From NCBI RefSeq assembly GCF_003052585.1, contig NZ_QASN01000013.1:1-64000 (forward strand): a stretch of 64,000 nucleotides of DNA. Reading direction: 5' to 3'. Positions 1 through 11,843 of the stretch are shown piece by piece. This DNA comes from Pseudomonas mangrovi. Its GTDB lineage: Bacteria; Pseudomonadota; Gammaproteobacteria; Pseudomonadales; Pseudomonadaceae. The notes under the pieces were generated by a model, which was not told where the DNA came from, ran no database searches, and saw only the letters and a list, made by a program, of their open reading frames with translations. Position numbers and translations under genes: made by a program. Numbering within the stretch: the stretch's first letter is position 1; every line of letters starts with the position of its first letter.

Positions 1-47
1 GACTCCGAGACAACCTCAGGATCAAACCACCTCCTGAAGCCCGGCGC

Positions 48-75
48 ATTCTAATTGAATCCGCCACCAGCGCAA
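48..75 (-). promoter_or_regulatory. Second rRNA-type promoter (P2-like), facing left
   Basis: On the minus strand a -35 TTGCGC (70-75) and a -10 TAGAAT (48-53) are separated by 16 bp, followed by a GC-rich GCGCC discriminator. It lies downstream of a stronger promoter of the same architecture at 145-172. The tandem arrangement and GC-rich discriminator are typical of rrn promoters; a 16S gene is expected beyond position 1, which cannot be seen here. Confidence 0.5.
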
Positions 76-144
76 CCTTTATTTTCTTCTAAGCTCTTGT
101 TTTACAAGGGCTTTTCCGAACAAGTCACGCTGGAAGTGGTGCGC

Positions 145-172
145 ATTATAGGCCTGCGATTCTCAGCGTCAA
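145..172 (-). promoter_or_regulatory. Strong rRNA-type promoter (P1-like), facing left
   Basis: On the minus strand TTGACG (167-172) and a perfect TATAAT (145-150) are 16 bp apart, followed by GCGCACC, a GC-rich discriminator of the kind that gives stringent control to stable-RNA promoters. It starts just after the tyrS stop codon. In Pseudomonas aeruginosa tyrZ is followed by an rRNA operon, so the likely target is a 16S-23S-5S operon outside the window. Confidence 0.65.
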
Positions 173-187
173 CAGCTATTTTCAGTT

Positions 188-1387
188 TTATTCAGGGATC
201 AACGCGATACGGGCGAATGCTTTCTTGCCAGCCTGACAGACATGGGTCGCGCCGAGCTCAAATACAAAGCCGCGATCCACGGCCTGACCATCGACTCGCA
301 CCCCGCCGGAGCCCAACAGGTCTCGCGCAACGGCCGCGTTCTTCACCAGACCCGCCTTATTAAGCACAGAAGCAATGGGCATGGCTTCAGATGAGCGAAG
401 CTCGATTTCAGGCAGATCTTCAGGCAGCTCCCCGTCCCGCATGCGATTACCCGCGGCTCGGTGCGCACTCGCAGCCGCCTCCTCACCATGGAAGCGCGCC
501 ACTATCTCCTCAGCGAGCTTGATCTTGATATCGCGAGGGTTTGCGCCAGCGCCGACATCAGCTTTGAACTGCGCAATCTCTTCCAGAGACCTGAAACTCA
601 ACAACTCGAAGTAGCGCCACATCAAGGCATCCGGCATGGAGACGATCTTTCCGTACATCACCCCGGGCGCTTCCTGGATACCTATATAGTTGCCGAGCGA
701 CTTGGACATCTTCTTAACGCCGTCTAGCCCTTCCAGAAGCGGCATGGTCACCACGCACTGTGACGGCTGTCCATACGCGCGCTGCAGCTCGCGCCCCATC
801 AGCAGATTGAACTTCTGATCGGTCCCACCCAGCTCGACATCAGCGCGCAAAGCTACGGAGTCATACCCCTGAACCAGCGGGTACAAAAACTCATGGATGG
901 CGATGGGCTGGTTGCTGCCATAACGCTTGCTGAAGTCGTCACGCTCGAGCATCCGCGCAACCGTGTATTGCGATGCGAGACGAATGAAGTCCGACGGTTT
1001 GAGCTGATCCATCCATGTCGAATTGAAAGCCACTTCGGTTTTGGCAGGATCAAGAATCTTGAACACCTGCGCCTTGTAGGTCTCCGCATTATCGAGCACC
1101 TGCTCACGAGTGAGAGGAGGCCGCGTGGCGCTCTTGCCGCTCGGGTCGCCAATCATTCCAGTGAAGTCACCAATCAAGAAGATCACCTGGTGACCAAGAT
1201 CCTGGAACTGCCGCAGCTTATTTATAAGCACCGTGTGCCCGAGATGAAGATCCGGGGCAGTGGGATCGAAGCCCGCCTTAATCCGCAACGGCTGCCCTCG
1301 CTTCAGCTTCTCGATCAGCTCCGCCTCAACGAGAATCTCCTCCGCACCCCGCCTGATCAGTGCCAGCTGCTCTTCTACCGACTTCAT
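188..1387 (-). CDS. tyrS: Tyrosyl-tRNA synthetase
   Basis: Charges tRNA-Tyr with tyrosine in the cytosol; class I aminoacyl-tRNA synthetase. The product of about 399 residues starts [14 protein letters not shown]; an upstream in-frame ATG would add 17 residues that do not fit the family. The class I HIGH-type signature appears as HLGHT ([19 protein letters not shown]), and the KMSKS signature is exact ([13 protein letters not shown]). The C-terminus has an S4-like RNA-binding segment ([17 protein letters not shown]). The short HLGHT form with S4 tail matches the TyrZ-type enzyme seen next to anmK and the M23 peptidase gene in P. aeruginosa. It is divergent from the M23 gene and convergent with nothing; rRNA-type promoters lie directly downstream. 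Confidence 0.97.
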   Translation of the reverse strand: MKSVEEQLALIRRGAEEILVEAELIEKLKRGQPLRIKAGFDPTAPDLHLGHTVLINKLRQFQDLGHQVIFLIGDFTGMIGDPSGKSATRPPLTREQVLDNAETYKAQVFKILDPAKTEVAFNSTWMDQLKPSDFIRLASQYTVARMLERDDFSKRYGSNQPIAIHEFLYPLVQGYDSVALRADVELGGTDQKFNLLMGRELQRAYGQPSQCVVTMPLLEGLDGVKKMSKSLGNYIGIQEAPGVMYGKIVSMPDALMWRYFELLSFRSLEEIAQFKADVGAGANPRDIKIKLAEEIVARFHGEEAAASAHRAAGNRMRDGELPEDLPEIELRSSEAMPIASVLNKAGLVKNAAVARDLLGSGGVRVDGQAVDRGFVFELGATHVCQAGKKAFARIALIPE

Positions 1388-1506
1388 CTTCCGTCTCGCA
1401 CGTGCGTGAAAAAAAGGGTCCCAACCATACAAGATCATTCACCAAATACAAGCCAGGCCCGCGCCCCCAGGCAGACCCGCAATTTGGCGGAAGCGACGAA
1501 GCAGGG

Positions 1507-1533
1507 TTGCCTGCTGGCAATTTTGATTATAAT
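1507..1533 (+). promoter_or_regulatory. Candidate promoter for the M23 peptidase gene
   Basis: A perfect TATAAT (1528-1533) lies 42 bp before the M23 gene start. The nearest -35-like hexamer is TTGCCT (1507-1512) at a short 15-bp spacing, so the -10 is convincing and the -35 is not. Confidence 0.4.
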
Positions 1534-1574
1534 TTACACAGTTAGTCCCTATTTCCAAGAAACACCATGAACTC

Positions 1575-4032
<2,458 letters not shown>

Positions 4033-4040
4033 GCAACAAC

Positions 4041-4063
4041 AAAAAGGCCGCCCTGTGGCGGCC
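4041..4063 (-). terminator. Rho-independent terminator of erpA
   Basis: Read on the minus strand, a 7-bp GC-only stem (GGCCGCC/GGCGGCC, 4046-4063) with a 4-nt loop is followed by five Ts. It lies 20 bp after the erpA stop and between the convergent anmK and erpA genes. Confidence 0.7.
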
Positions 4064-4082
4064 CGCAATCCCAAGCGAAAAA

Positions 4083-4433
4083 TCAGATCGAGAAGGACTG
4101 GCCGCAACCGCAGGTGGTAGCGGCGTTCGGATTCTTGATCACGAAACGAGACCCTTCCAACCCTTCCTGGTAATCCACTTCGGCGCCCGCCAGATACTGG
4201 AAGCTCATAGGGTCGACCACTAGGCTGACGCCTTCACGCTCAACCAGGGTATCGTCTTCGGCGACATCCTCATCGAAGGTGAAACCGTACTGGAAGCCAG
4301 AACAGCCGCCGCCAGTCACGAACACACGAAGCTTGAGACGCGGATTCCCTTCCTCATCCACAAGGCTCTTAACCTTGCTGGCCGCCCCATGGGTAAATTG
4401 CAGCGGCGTTGGGATAAAGGATTCAACAGTCAT
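4083..4433 (-). CDS. erpA: Iron-sulfur cluster insertion protein ErpA
   Basis: A-type carrier that delivers Fe-S clusters to apoproteins such as IspG/IspH. The 116-residue product begins [14 protein letters not shown]; an upstream ATG would add 11 residues not found in the family. The three conserved cysteines are present: one in [11 protein letters not shown] and two in the C-terminal CGCGQSF. It converges on anmK and is followed by a terminator. The bactofilin gene lies 78 bp upstream on the same strand. Confidence 0.95.
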   Translation of the reverse strand: MTVESFIPTPLQFTHGAASKVKSLVDEEGNPRLKLRVFVTGGGCSGFQYGFTFDEDVAEDDTLVEREGVSLVVDPMSFQYLAGAEVDYQEGLEGSRFVIKNPNAATTCGCGQSFSI

Positions 4434-4510
4434 CGGGTAAAACTCCTGGCGCTTTAGGCCAAACAAAGCAGGTCGGTAGCATTATCTGCTTACCCAAGAA
4501 AAACGGTCAA

Positions 4511-4915
4511 CTATTCAGACCCGAGGCCTGCCGGCAACTCCAGCGGTGCTTCCAGGCTGTTGCTTCGGCACAGCCGCCCCTCGATGTGCGCGCCTGCGGC
4601 CATTTCCATGACTCCGTAATAGAGATTGCCGCTCACTCGAGCGCTCGCGCCCAGCTCCAGCAGCTCCGCAGCATGCACGTCGCCCTTGACCGCGCCCTGC
4701 AGAATGACCCGAGGCGCACGAATCTCGCCCACCACTTCACCATCCTGGCTCACCAGCACCACCCCATCGCTGGTATGCAGGTTGCCCCGCACGCGGCCAT
4801 CCACCTGTACCGCACCCTCGAAGTGCAGATCACCGAGCAGTTCGGCGCCGCTTGCGATCACGCTGGTCTTGCCGCTGAACCGTTGCAGGCTCTCGCCTTT
4901 CGCCTTTTTCCACAT
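4511..4915 (-). CDS. Bactofilin family polymer-forming protein
   Basis: Bactofilins form nucleotide-independent filaments through a right-handed beta-helix and help position cell-wall or polar machinery. The 134-residue protein shows the short-period beta-helical repeat of hydrophobic and glycine residues (VIASGAELLGDLHFEG, VQVDGRVRGNLHT and so on). No membrane segment is present. It lies 4 bp downstream of the DUF6776 gene on the same strand, so the two are probably cotranscribed. Its client is unknown; the neighbouring membrane-anchored DUF6776 protein is a candidate partner by context only. Confidence 0.85.
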   Translation of the reverse strand: MWKKAKGESLQRFSGKTSVIASGAELLGDLHFEGAVQVDGRVRGNLHTSDGVVLVSQDGEVVGEIRAPRVILQGAVKGDVHAAELLELGASARVSGNLYYGVMEMAAGAHIEGRLCRSNSLEAPLELPAGLGSE

Positions 4916-4919
4916 GTCA

Positions 4920-5615
4920 TCACTCTACGTCGAGCCAGTTGAAGGTACGCTCCAAGGGGTCCTGCCCCTTGACCGTCGCGCGCACCACTATCTTTTCGGC
5001 GACGAAGCCTTCCGGCAGCGTCAGATCGGCAAACCGGCCGGTCGCCGGAATTGCCTGAAAATGTTTGAACTCGAACGGAATGGCCTTCTGCGGATGCTCT
5101 GATGAGAGCTCCGCCAGCTCCAGCCGAACCTTCTTGCCGGACTGACGACCATCGATGAACACCTCCAGCTGACCATCAACGCTGGCATCTTCCTGACCTA
5201 CCCGGCTCAACATGATGTTGTAGCGAAATACCCTTGGCGCGTCGGTCGATTGGAGCTCAAGCGACCTGATCCGCAAACCGTCACGCCGGCTACCCGGCGC
5301 CAGCACTCCCTTGTAGAACGCCAGGTCCTGCTGCAACTTGAATATCTGTTCCTCAAGCGACTTGATGCTCTGGCGATTGTGTTCGTCGACCTGTCGAGCC
5401 ACCTGCTCCGCACTGGCCAGTACCATCAGGCGCTGCTCGAAATCTTCGGGCAACGGCTGGCCCAGCTCGGCACTGATATCCCGAGAGATCACCGCGCCAC
5501 GCCAGAGACCACCAAGCCAGAACGCCAATGGCAGACAAAGCAGCAGGCAGAGCAGCACACGGCGGCGCCGCCTGTCGCGTCGGCAATCGCGCGGGCGGAC
5601 TTCCCAACCATCCAT
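4920..5615 (-). CDS. DUF6776-type membrane-anchored coiled-coil protein
   Basis: Function unknown. The 231-residue product has a basic N-terminus (RPRDCRRDRRRRR), one transmembrane segment (about residues 20-42), then a predicted coiled coil (about 50-95, with LEEQIFKLQQDLAFYKGVL) and a beta-rich C-terminal domain, giving a type II membrane topology facing the periplasm. Its ATG overlaps the argC stop in an ATGA junction, and the bactofilin gene follows, so argC, this gene and bactofilin form a transcription unit. The DUF name is recalled by resemblance. Confidence 0.75.
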   Translation of the reverse strand: MDGWEVRPRDCRRDRRRRRVLLCLLLCLPLAFWLGGLWRGAVISRDISAELGQPLPEDFEQRLMVLASAEQVARQVDEHNRQSIKSLEEQIFKLQQDLAFYKGVLAPGSRRDGLRIRSLELQSTDAPRVFRYNIMLSRVGQEDASVDGQLEVFIDGRQSGKKVRLELAELSSEHPQKAIPFEFKHFQAIPATGRFADLTLPEGFVAEKIVVRATVKGQDPLERTFNWLDVE

Positions 5616-6649
5616 CAGGGCAACATCGCAGGACTGGAAAGACCGAGCCGCTCATCCAGACCGAAGAGAATGTTCATGTTCTGGACAGCCTGCCCGGACG
5701 CGCCCTTGACCAGGTTGTCGATCACCGCCAGCACTACCACCAGATCGCCGCCCTGCGGCCGATGCACGGCGATGCGGCAGACGTTGGCGCCTCGCACGCT
5801 GCGCGTCTCCGGATGACTGCCCGCCGGCATCACGTCGACGAAGGGCTCGTCACGATAACGCTCCTCATACAGCGCCTGCAGATCGACGGCGCGATCTGCG
5901 ACCGTGGCGTAAAGGGTCGAATGAATACCGCGAATCATCGGTGTAAGGTGCGGCACGAAGGTCAGCCCCACTTCGCCGCCCACGGCCCGACGCAGCCCCT
6001 GGGAAATCTCCGGCAGATGGCGGTGCCCCTTGACGGAGTAGGCCATCAGGCTTTCGCCGGCCTCACAGAACAGCGAACCGACCTTGGCCGCACGTCCGGC
6101 GCCACTGACCCCGGACTTGCAGTCGGCGATCAGCCTGGTCGGGTCTGCGAGCCCGGCCTCCAGCAGCGGCAGGAAACCCAACTGGGTCGCCGTCGGATAA
6201 CAACCAGGGACGGCAATCAAACGAGCACTGCGAATCTGCTCACGATTGACCTCCGGCAAACCATACACCGCCTGCGGCAACAGGTCCGGAGCCCCGTGCG
6301 CCTGGCCGTACCAGCGCGCCCACTCATCGGCGTCCTGCAGGCGAAAGTCGGCAGAGAGATCGATGACCCGGGTACCTGCCGCCAGCAACTCGCCGGCCAG
6401 AGCATGAGCTACGCCATGCGGCGTGGCGAAAAACACCACATCGCAAGCGCCGAGGCTCGCGCTATCCGGAACGCTGAACGCCAACTGGTCGTAGTGCCCG
6501 CGCAGGTTGGGGTACATGTCGGCCACTCTGACGCCGGATTCGGAGCGCGAGGTGATCACGGCTACCTCGGCGTCCGGGTGCTGCGCCAGCAGACGGAGCA
6601 ACTCCACTCCGGTGTATCCGGTGCCACCGACGATGCCGACCTTGATCAT
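5615..6649 (-). CDS. argC: N-acetyl-gamma-glutamyl-phosphate reductase
   Basis: Third step of arginine synthesis: NADPH-dependent reduction of N-acetylglutamyl phosphate to the semialdehyde. The 344-residue product begins [14 protein letters not shown], a nucleotide-binding loop; the longer in-frame extension upstream is not part of the family. The catalytic cysteine is in VPGCYPTAT (about residue 150). The 3' end overlaps the start of the DUF6776 gene by four bases. hemJ is divergent. Confidence 0.96.
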   Translation of the reverse strand: MIKVGIVGGTGYTGVELLRLLAQHPDAEVAVITSRSESGVRVADMYPNLRGHYDQLAFSVPDSASLGACDVVFFATPHGVAHALAGELLAAGTRVIDLSADFRLQDADEWARWYGQAHGAPDLLPQAVYGLPEVNREQIRSARLIAVPGCYPTATQLGFLPLLEAGLADPTRLIADCKSGVSGAGRAAKVGSLFCEAGESLMAYSVKGHRHLPEISQGLRRAVGGEVGLTFVPHLTPMIRGIHSTLYATVADRAVDLQALYEERYRDEPFVDVMPAGSHPETRSVRGANVCRIAVHRPQGGDLVVVLAVIDNLVKGASGQAVQNMNILFGLDERLGLSSPAMLP

Positions 6650-6789
6650 TGCGCGCTCCTTGAGGCAGTTCGCTGGAAAGCTGGGGATGATAAGACGCCA
6701 GCGCCGCGCGGCCAACCTCAACAGGATGACGAGGCGCCGCTGCAACCACTACTATCCCGACCTCCTACCGCTTCGAAGGTCCGATTGCG

Positions 6790-7215
6790 ATGCTCTATCT
6801 GTGGGTCAAGGCGCTGCACATCATCTCGATCGTCTGCTGGTTTGCCGGCCTCTTCTACTTGCCGAGGCTGTTCGTCTATCACGCCATGAGCGACGACCAG
6901 ACCAGCCGCGAACGCTTCTGCATCATGGAGCGCAAGCTGTATAGAGGCATCATGATCCCATCGATGATCGCCACCCTGGTGTTCGGGTTGTGGATGCTGC
7001 ATCTGCACCCCGGCCTGCTGAAGATGGGCTGGATGCATGCGAAGCTGGCGCTGGTTCTTCTACTGATCGGCTACCACCATGTGTGCGGCGCGCAACTGAA
7101 AGCGTTCGCACGTGGCCAGAACGCGCGCGGACATGTGTTCTATCGCTGGTTCAACGAAGTCCCGGTGCTCTTCCTGCTGGCGATCGTCATTCTTGTGGTA
7201 GTGAAACCGTTCTGA
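6790..7215 (+). CDS. hemJ: Protoporphyrinogen IX oxidase HemJ
   Basis: Oxidises protoporphyrinogen IX to protoporphyrin IX in heme synthesis in organisms lacking HemG/HemY. The 141-residue protein is almost wholly membrane embedded, with four predicted helices (about residues 5-25, 55-72, 82-98, 122-139). A conserved histidine sits in the first helix (VKALHIISIVCWFAGLFYLPRLFVYH) and the family's YRWFNEVP motif precedes the last. Divergent from argC. Confidence 0.93.
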   Translation: MLYLWVKALHIISIVCWFAGLFYLPRLFVYHAMSDDQTSRERFCIMERKLYRGIMIPSMIATLVFGLWMLHLHPGLLKMGWMHAKLALVLLLIGYHHVCGAQLKAFARGQNARGHVFYRWFNEVPVLFLLAIVILVVVKPF

Positions 7216-7352
7216 GGCATGCGTCATCGAAAGCCCGGCTTTGCCTGAAAAAGGTGAATCTGCCGACTGAGTGGCGTCGCAGCTATTGTCCGCCAAGGCC
7301 CGTGGCCATTACCCTGCGCACTTCATAAACACGCATCCGACAGGGAAGCCAA

Positions 7353-8276
7353 ATGAGCGAAACCCGCTACAAGGTCGTCTTCGACGGCGTACTCGTGCCC
7401 GGCGCCGATCTGGACACGACCAAGGACAATCTCGCCGCGCTGTTCAAGAGCGATCGCAGCAAGATCGATGCGCTGTTTACCGGCTCCGCCGTCGCACTCA
7501 AGCGCGACCTGGCCGACGCCGAGGCACAGAAGTACGTTGACGTGCTGCAACGCGCCGGCATCCAGGTCCGCGCAGAAACCGAGCTTGCCAGCACCCTGAG
7601 CCTGGTCGAAACCGAAGAGCATGACGCCAAGCCCAGCACCGAGCGCATGACCTGCCCCAAGTGCGGCCACGAGCAGCCCAAGGCCATCGACTGCGAGGCC
7701 TGCGGCGTCGTCGTCGAGAAATTCCTCGCCCGCCAGGCACAGCTGGCGGAAGCGCCACAGCCCAGCGCCGTCTCGCCCTATAGCGCGCCTCAGTCGCAAG
7801 TTGCTGACGCCTACGCGGAAGTTGGCGAGCTCAATCCGTTCGGCGTGGCGGGCCGTATCGGTCGACTGCGTTATATCGCTTGGTCGTTCGTCCTCGGGTT
7901 GGCGATGCTGCCGATATACGGGATAGCCGTTGGCGTCACGCTAGGCATCTCCGAAGCACTGGGTGGCGTGCTGATTTTTGCGGTGGTGATTGCGGCACTG
8001 GTATTCAGCGTCATGATTGGCGTCCAGCGCCTGCACGATATCGGCTGGTCGGGCTGGCTTTACCTGCTGCTTTTCGTCCCGCTCGTGGGCACCGTTTTTG
8101 CCATCCTGATGCTGGTGATGCCGGGCACCCAGGGGCAGAACAACTATGGCCCGCCGCCGCCAGCCAACAGCACCGCCGTCCTGGTGCTGGCCTGGTTGAT
8201 GCTGGGGGTCATCATTCTGTCCATCCTCGCCGCGATCGCCGTTCCCGTCATGGTCGGGCTCGCGATGGCGTCCTGA
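7353..8276 (+). CDS. DUF805 membrane protein with zinc ribbon
   Basis: Function unknown. The 307-residue protein has three parts: an N-terminal soluble domain (about 1-85), a zinc ribbon (CPKCG...CEACG, about residues 100-120), and a C-terminal DUF805 membrane domain with four to five helices (about 165-305) holding the family pattern GVQRLHDIGWSGWLYLL. Joining a zinc ribbon to DUF805 suggests a cytoplasmic sensing or protein-binding role. It is monocistronic: about 140 bp after hemJ and followed by a terminator. Confidence 0.85.
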   Translation: MSETRYKVVFDGVLVPGADLDTTKDNLAALFKSDRSKIDALFTGSAVALKRDLADAEAQKYVDVLQRAGIQVRAETELASTLSLVETEEHDAKPSTERMTCPKCGHEQPKAIDCEACGVVVEKFLARQAQLAEAPQPSAVSPYSAPQSQVADAYAEVGELNPFGVAGRIGRLRYIAWSFVLGLAMLPIYGIAVGVTLGISEALGGVLIFAVVIAALVFSVMIGVQRLHDIGWSGWLYLLLFVPLVGTVFAILMLVMPGTQGQNNYGPPPPANSTAVLVLAWLMLGVIILSILAAIAVPVMVGLAMAS

Positions 8277-8285
8277 GCCAAACGC

Positions 8286-8312
8286 AAAGTGGCGCCGCAA
8301 GGGCGCCACTTT
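8286..8312 (+). terminator. Rho-independent terminator after the DUF805 gene
   Basis: An 11-bp stem (AAAGTGGCGCC / GGCGCCACTTT) with a 5-nt loop is followed by TCTTTT. It starts 10 bp past the stop codon and sits between convergent genes; the A-rich 5' side lets it act on both strands. Confidence 0.8.
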
Positions 8313-8339
8313 TCTTTTGCAGGTTCGGATTTCTTCGCA

Positions 8340-9818
8340 TCAAGCCCGCACGGTTCTCCCTGCCGCCCACTCGCGCAACGCATCCAGCCGTTCGGCCATT
8401 ACCCGCGACAAGGGCGATGTATCCCTGATGGTCTGCAGCAGCAACGATTGGTCGATACTGCTCTGCTGCGCCTGAGCGGCATACAGAGACGCGACCACCG
8501 CCTGCTCGATCTCCGCGCCGGAAAATCCATCGCTGGCCATCGCCAGCTCGTCCAGTTGCAGCAGCCCCGGATCGATCTCCCGCTGCGCCAGATGAATGCG
8601 GAATATCTCGGCACGCACCTCGGCGTCCGGCAAGTCGACGAAGAACAGCTCGTCGAACCGCCCCTTGCGCACCAGTTCAGGCGGCAGCCGGTCGATGGAG
8701 TTGGCCGTGGCGACCATGAATACCGGCGCCTTGCGCTCCGACATCCAGGTCAGCAGTGTGCCGAGCACGCGCTGGCTGACGCCACCGTCGTTCTCGCCGG
8801 TGGCGACACCCTTCTCGATCTCGTCCATCCAGAGCACGCAGGGCGCCATCTGCTCAGCCAGCCGCAACGCTTCGCGCAGGTTGCGCTCGGTCTCGCCGAA
8901 GTACTTGTTGTACAGCGCGCCGAAATCCAGTCGCAGCAGCGGCAACCCCCACAGACCGGCAACCGCCTTGGCGGCAAGGCTCTTGCCACCGCCCTGCACC
9001 CCCACCAGCATCACGCCCTTGGGCAGATCGCGGCCCTTGCCGTCGAGAAAGATCTCCTGCCGCTCGCGCAACCAGCGCTTGAGATTCGGCAGGCCGCCGA
9101 CTTCGGCAAAGCGCGAGGTCTCGTACTCGAAGCTGAGCACCCCCTCGAGATCGAGCAACTGGAACTTGGTTTTGTTCAGCTCCGGAATGTCTTCCTGGGT
9201 AATGGCGCCGTCGTCACAGATCACGTTGCGCGCCATGGCGCGCGCCTCGGCGTGGCTCAGACCACGCAGATTCTTCACCACCTGCTGCAAGGTGCGGTTG
9301 TCGGTACGCACCCGCGCCCCACGGTTGCGCTCGCTCCAGCGCGTCGCCTCGTCACGCACGATGGCCAGCAGCTCCTCCTCGGACGGCAGCGACAGCGAAA
9401 AGCGCGCCGAATAGCGCTGTACCTCGGCCGGCAGCTTGATCGCATGGGAAACCAGCACCACGGTCGGACGCTGAACCTCCTGCACCATGGCGATTTCCTT
9501 GAGCAGGCGAACCAGCTTGGGATTCTCGTGCAGGTAGGGATGGAAATCGCAGAGAACGTACAGATTGGCCTGCGGATCATGCTTGATCAGTTTCAGCGCC
9601 GCTTCCGGGTCGCTGCTGGGCACGCTCTCCTCACGGCCCTGGGCCACGCCCAGGCGCTGCAGCCCCTCGGTCACGCTCCAGGTGTAGCCGCCCAGACCAC
9701 GCTTGATCAGCAGCCCGGTCAAGGTCTCGAGCACCCGCGGCTCATCCCAGGATTCGATGACGATCAGCTTGACCTTGGACTCCAGCACCAGACTGAGGTC
9801 ATGAATATCATTCTTCAA
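8340..9818 (-). CDS. AAA+ ATPase of the Ycf46 type
   Basis: Predicted ATP-driven remodelling protein of unknown substrate, resembling the cyanobacterial/chloroplast Ycf46 family. The start is taken as TTG at 9816-9818 (product MKNDIHDLSLVLES): AAGGAG lies 7 bases upstream, a far better site than the ATG 18 bases further out. The N-terminal half (about 1-245) is a degenerate P-loop-like domain; the C-terminal AAA module has Walker A GVQGGGKSLAAKA, Walker B CVLWMDEIEKG, and the second region of homology (VFMVATANSIDRLPPELVRKGRFDELFFVDLP), whose RFDE carries the likely arginine finger. About 490 residues. coq7 lies upstream in the opposite direction. Confidence 0.85.
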   Translation of the reverse strand: MKNDIHDLSLVLESKVKLIVIESWDEPRVLETLTGLLIKRGLGGYTWSVTEGLQRLGVAQGREESVPSSDPEAALKLIKHDPQANLYVLCDFHPYLHENPKLVRLLKEIAMVQEVQRPTVVLVSHAIKLPAEVQRYSARFSLSLPSEEELLAIVRDEATRWSERNRGARVRTDNRTLQQVVKNLRGLSHAEARAMARNVICDDGAITQEDIPELNKTKFQLLDLEGVLSFEYETSRFAEVGGLPNLKRWLRERQEIFLDGKGRDLPKGVMLVGVQGGGKSLAAKAVAGLWGLPLLRLDFGALYNKYFGETERNLREALRLAEQMAPCVLWMDEIEKGVATGENDGGVSQRVLGTLLTWMSERKAPVFMVATANSIDRLPPELVRKGRFDELFFVDLPDAEVRAEIFRIHLAQREIDPGLLQLDELAMASDGFSGAEIEQAVVASLYAAQAQQSSIDQSLLLQTIRDTSPLSRVMAERLDALREWAAGRTVRA

Positions 9819-10108
9819 CGGCTCACTCCTTCGCATAGGCCCCACGGGCCGCTCAGTCCCTGTCGCACGTTCGAATGCATCAGCGGATCGATTGCAGGAT
9901 TCGTCGAACGCGTGGAGCGCAAGATCCTCGCCGCTGGCGGACTCGCGTGCAAGCCCCGATGCGGATTTGCCGGCCGTCAACGGCGAGCCCGCGAACCAGG
10001 CCTCACCCTGGCAAAGGCCGTCGGCGACAGACTGCGGCAAATAGACGGTTGAATTAGCCACGCAGCCCACTAGACTGGGCGCCTGCCCCTTCTGCCGAGG
10101 CTCAACGC
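9819..10108. other. Divergent intergenic region between the ATPase gene and coq7
   Basis: About 290 bp hold the upstream signals of both genes. Open frames here are short and look like no known protein, so no gene is called. No convincing sigma-70 hexamer pair was found by eye. Confidence 0.4.
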
Positions 10109-10756
10109 ATGGCGACCGAACGCGACTACTCCAAACTCGACCGCGTACTCCTTCAGGCCGACGCCGCGCTGCGCACCCTGCTGCCGTTCTCCGGCCAGCC
10201 GCAACGTGTGTCACCCGCGTTGCTGCATCCAGACGTACCCCTTCGGGAAGATGACACCCGCCACGTGACTGGCCTGATGCGCATCAACCATACCGGCGAG
10301 GTCTGCGCCCAGGCGCTCTATCAGGGTCAAGCACTGACCGCCCGCCTGCCAGAGGTGCGCAGCGCGATGGAACACGCTGCGGAGGAAGAGATCGACCACC
10401 TGGCCTGGTGCGAGCAACGCATCCGCGAGCTTGGCGGACGACCGAGCCTGCTCAACCCCCTGTTTTACGGACTGTCGTTCGGCGTGGGCGCCGCTGCCGG
10501 CCTGATCAGCGACAGGATCAGCCTGGGTTTCGTGGCCGCCACCGAAGACCAGGTCTGTCAGCACCTGGATGAGCACCTGGCGCAACTACCGCCGGAAGAC
10601 GAGAAGTCCCGCGCCATTCTCGAGCAGATGCGCATCGATGAAGAACAGCACTCCACCGCAGCACTTGAAGCGGGCGGATTGCGCTTTCCCGCCCCGGTGA
10701 AGTTCGGCATGACCCTGTTGTCGAAAGTCATGACCAAGGCCACCTACCGGATCTGA
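10109..10756 (+). CDS. coq7: 2-polyprenyl-3-methyl-6-methoxy-1,4-benzoquinone hydroxylase (Coq7)
   Basis: Di-iron monooxygenase that performs the C6 hydroxylation of ubiquinone synthesis at the inner membrane. The 215-residue protein has the paired carboxylate/histidine ligands: E in [24 protein letters not shown], and the C-terminal [11 protein letters not shown] hydrophobic stretch around [15 protein letters not shown] probably contacts the membrane. Monocistronic, closed by a strong terminator shared with speD. Confidence 0.94.
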   Translation: MATERDYSKLDRVLLQADAALRTLLPFSGQPQRVSPALLHPDVPLREDDTRHVTGLMRINHTGEVCAQALYQGQALTARLPEVRSAMEHAAEEEIDHLAWCEQRIRELGGRPSLLNPLFYGLSFGVGAAAGLISDRISLGFVAATEDQVCQHLDEHLAQLPPEDEKSRAILEQMRIDEEQHSTAALEAGGLRFPAPVKFGMTLLSKVMTKATYRI

Positions 10757-10766
10757 CGAGACATGA

Positions 10767-10799
10767 ACGACAAAGGGCGCCATCGGCGCCCTTTGTCGT
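10767..10799. terminator. Bidirectional terminator between coq7 and speD
   Basis: A perfect 15-bp inverted repeat (10767-10781 with 10785-10799) around a 3-nt ATC loop lies between the two convergent genes. Its outer arms read ACGACAAAGGG and CCCTTTGTCGT, so neither strand ends in a pure T run. Confidence 0.75.
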
Positions 10800-10811
10800 T
10801 ACGCAGAGTCT

Positions 10812-11606
10812 TCAGCGCGGCATGTTGCGGCCGTAGAAGATCTCCAGCATTTCATGCTTGAGACGCGCGGTGACCTGCTCGCGCTGCTCTCCGGAAAGCG
10901 TGCTGGCGGCATCACCGAACAGGTAGTTCTCCAGCTCGAAGTCCTTGAGCAGCATCTTGGTGTGGAACAGGTTCTCCTGATACACGTTGACGTCGGTCAT
11001 CTGGTACGCCGCCTGGGTGTCGTCGGAGAGGTAGTTCTGGATCGAATTGATCTCGTGATCGATGAAGTGCTTCTGTCCTTCAATATCGCGGGTAAAGCCG
11101 CGCACGCGATAGTCGACGGTGACGATATCCGAATCGAACTGGTGGATCAGGTAGTTCAGCGCTTTCAGCGGCGAGATCACGCCGCAGGTGGACACGTCTA
11201 TGTCCACACGGAAGGTCGCGATACCTTCGACCGGATGGATTTCCGGGTAGGTGTGCACCGTGATGTGGCTCTTGTCCAGATGCGCGAGGATGGTCTCCGG
11301 CAGCGGGCCGGGCGACTCTTCGATCTGACTCTCGGTTGGCTCGACCGGTTGTTCCGAAATCAGAATGGTGACGCTGGCACCCTGCGGCTCGTAGTCCTGA
11401 CGCGCGATGTTCAGGATGTTGGCGCCGATGATGTTCACCACTTCGGTGAGTATCTGGGTCAGACGCGCTGCGTCGTACTCTTCGTTGATGTACTGGACGT
11501 AGGCTTGCTGATCTTCCGGCGTCTCTGCGTAGCAGATGTCGTAGATGTTGAAGCTCAAGGTCTTCGTCAGGTTGTTGAACCCGTGGAGCTTGAGTTTGCT
11601 TTTCAC
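10812..11606 (-). CDS. speD: S-adenosylmethionine decarboxylase proenzyme
   Basis: Makes decarboxylated AdoMet, the aminopropyl donor for spermidine. At 264 residues it is the long E. coli-type enzyme, not the about 130-residue Thermotoga type. The conserved core around [20 protein letters not shown] (about residues 135-155) is present, preceded by [12 protein letters not shown], which is typical of the family. The proenzyme self-cleaves to form a pyruvoyl group. Convergent with coq7. Confidence 0.95.
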   Translation of the reverse strand: MKSKLKLHGFNNLTKTLSFNIYDICYAETPEDQQAYVQYINEEYDAARLTQILTEVVNIIGANILNIARQDYEPQGASVTILISEQPVEPTESQIEESPGPLPETILAHLDKSHITVHTYPEIHPVEGIATFRVDIDVSTCGVISPLKALNYLIHQFDSDIVTVDYRVRGFTRDIEGQKHFIDHEINSIQNYLSDDTQAAYQMTDVNVYQENLFHTKMLLKDFELENYLFGDAASTLSGEQREQVTARLKHEMLEIFYGRNMPR

Positions 11607-11843
11607 CGTTGGAACTCTCTTCTGATTGCGGCGCGGCCGCGTGATCGAGCATGCCCGTCAGAGACGCTGCGCGCTTCTGCGTAGGACGATTAACACCTCT
11701 TCGCGATCGCGATTATGGTTGTGCGCGGAGACCAGGCTCCGAAAAGGGGCGCCATTATGCATAGGCAGGCACCCCTGTACCAGAGTCTGTGCGGGTTTTG
11801 CGACGAGGACGCGATGCGGGGATGACAGTTCCGCTCGGCGCTG

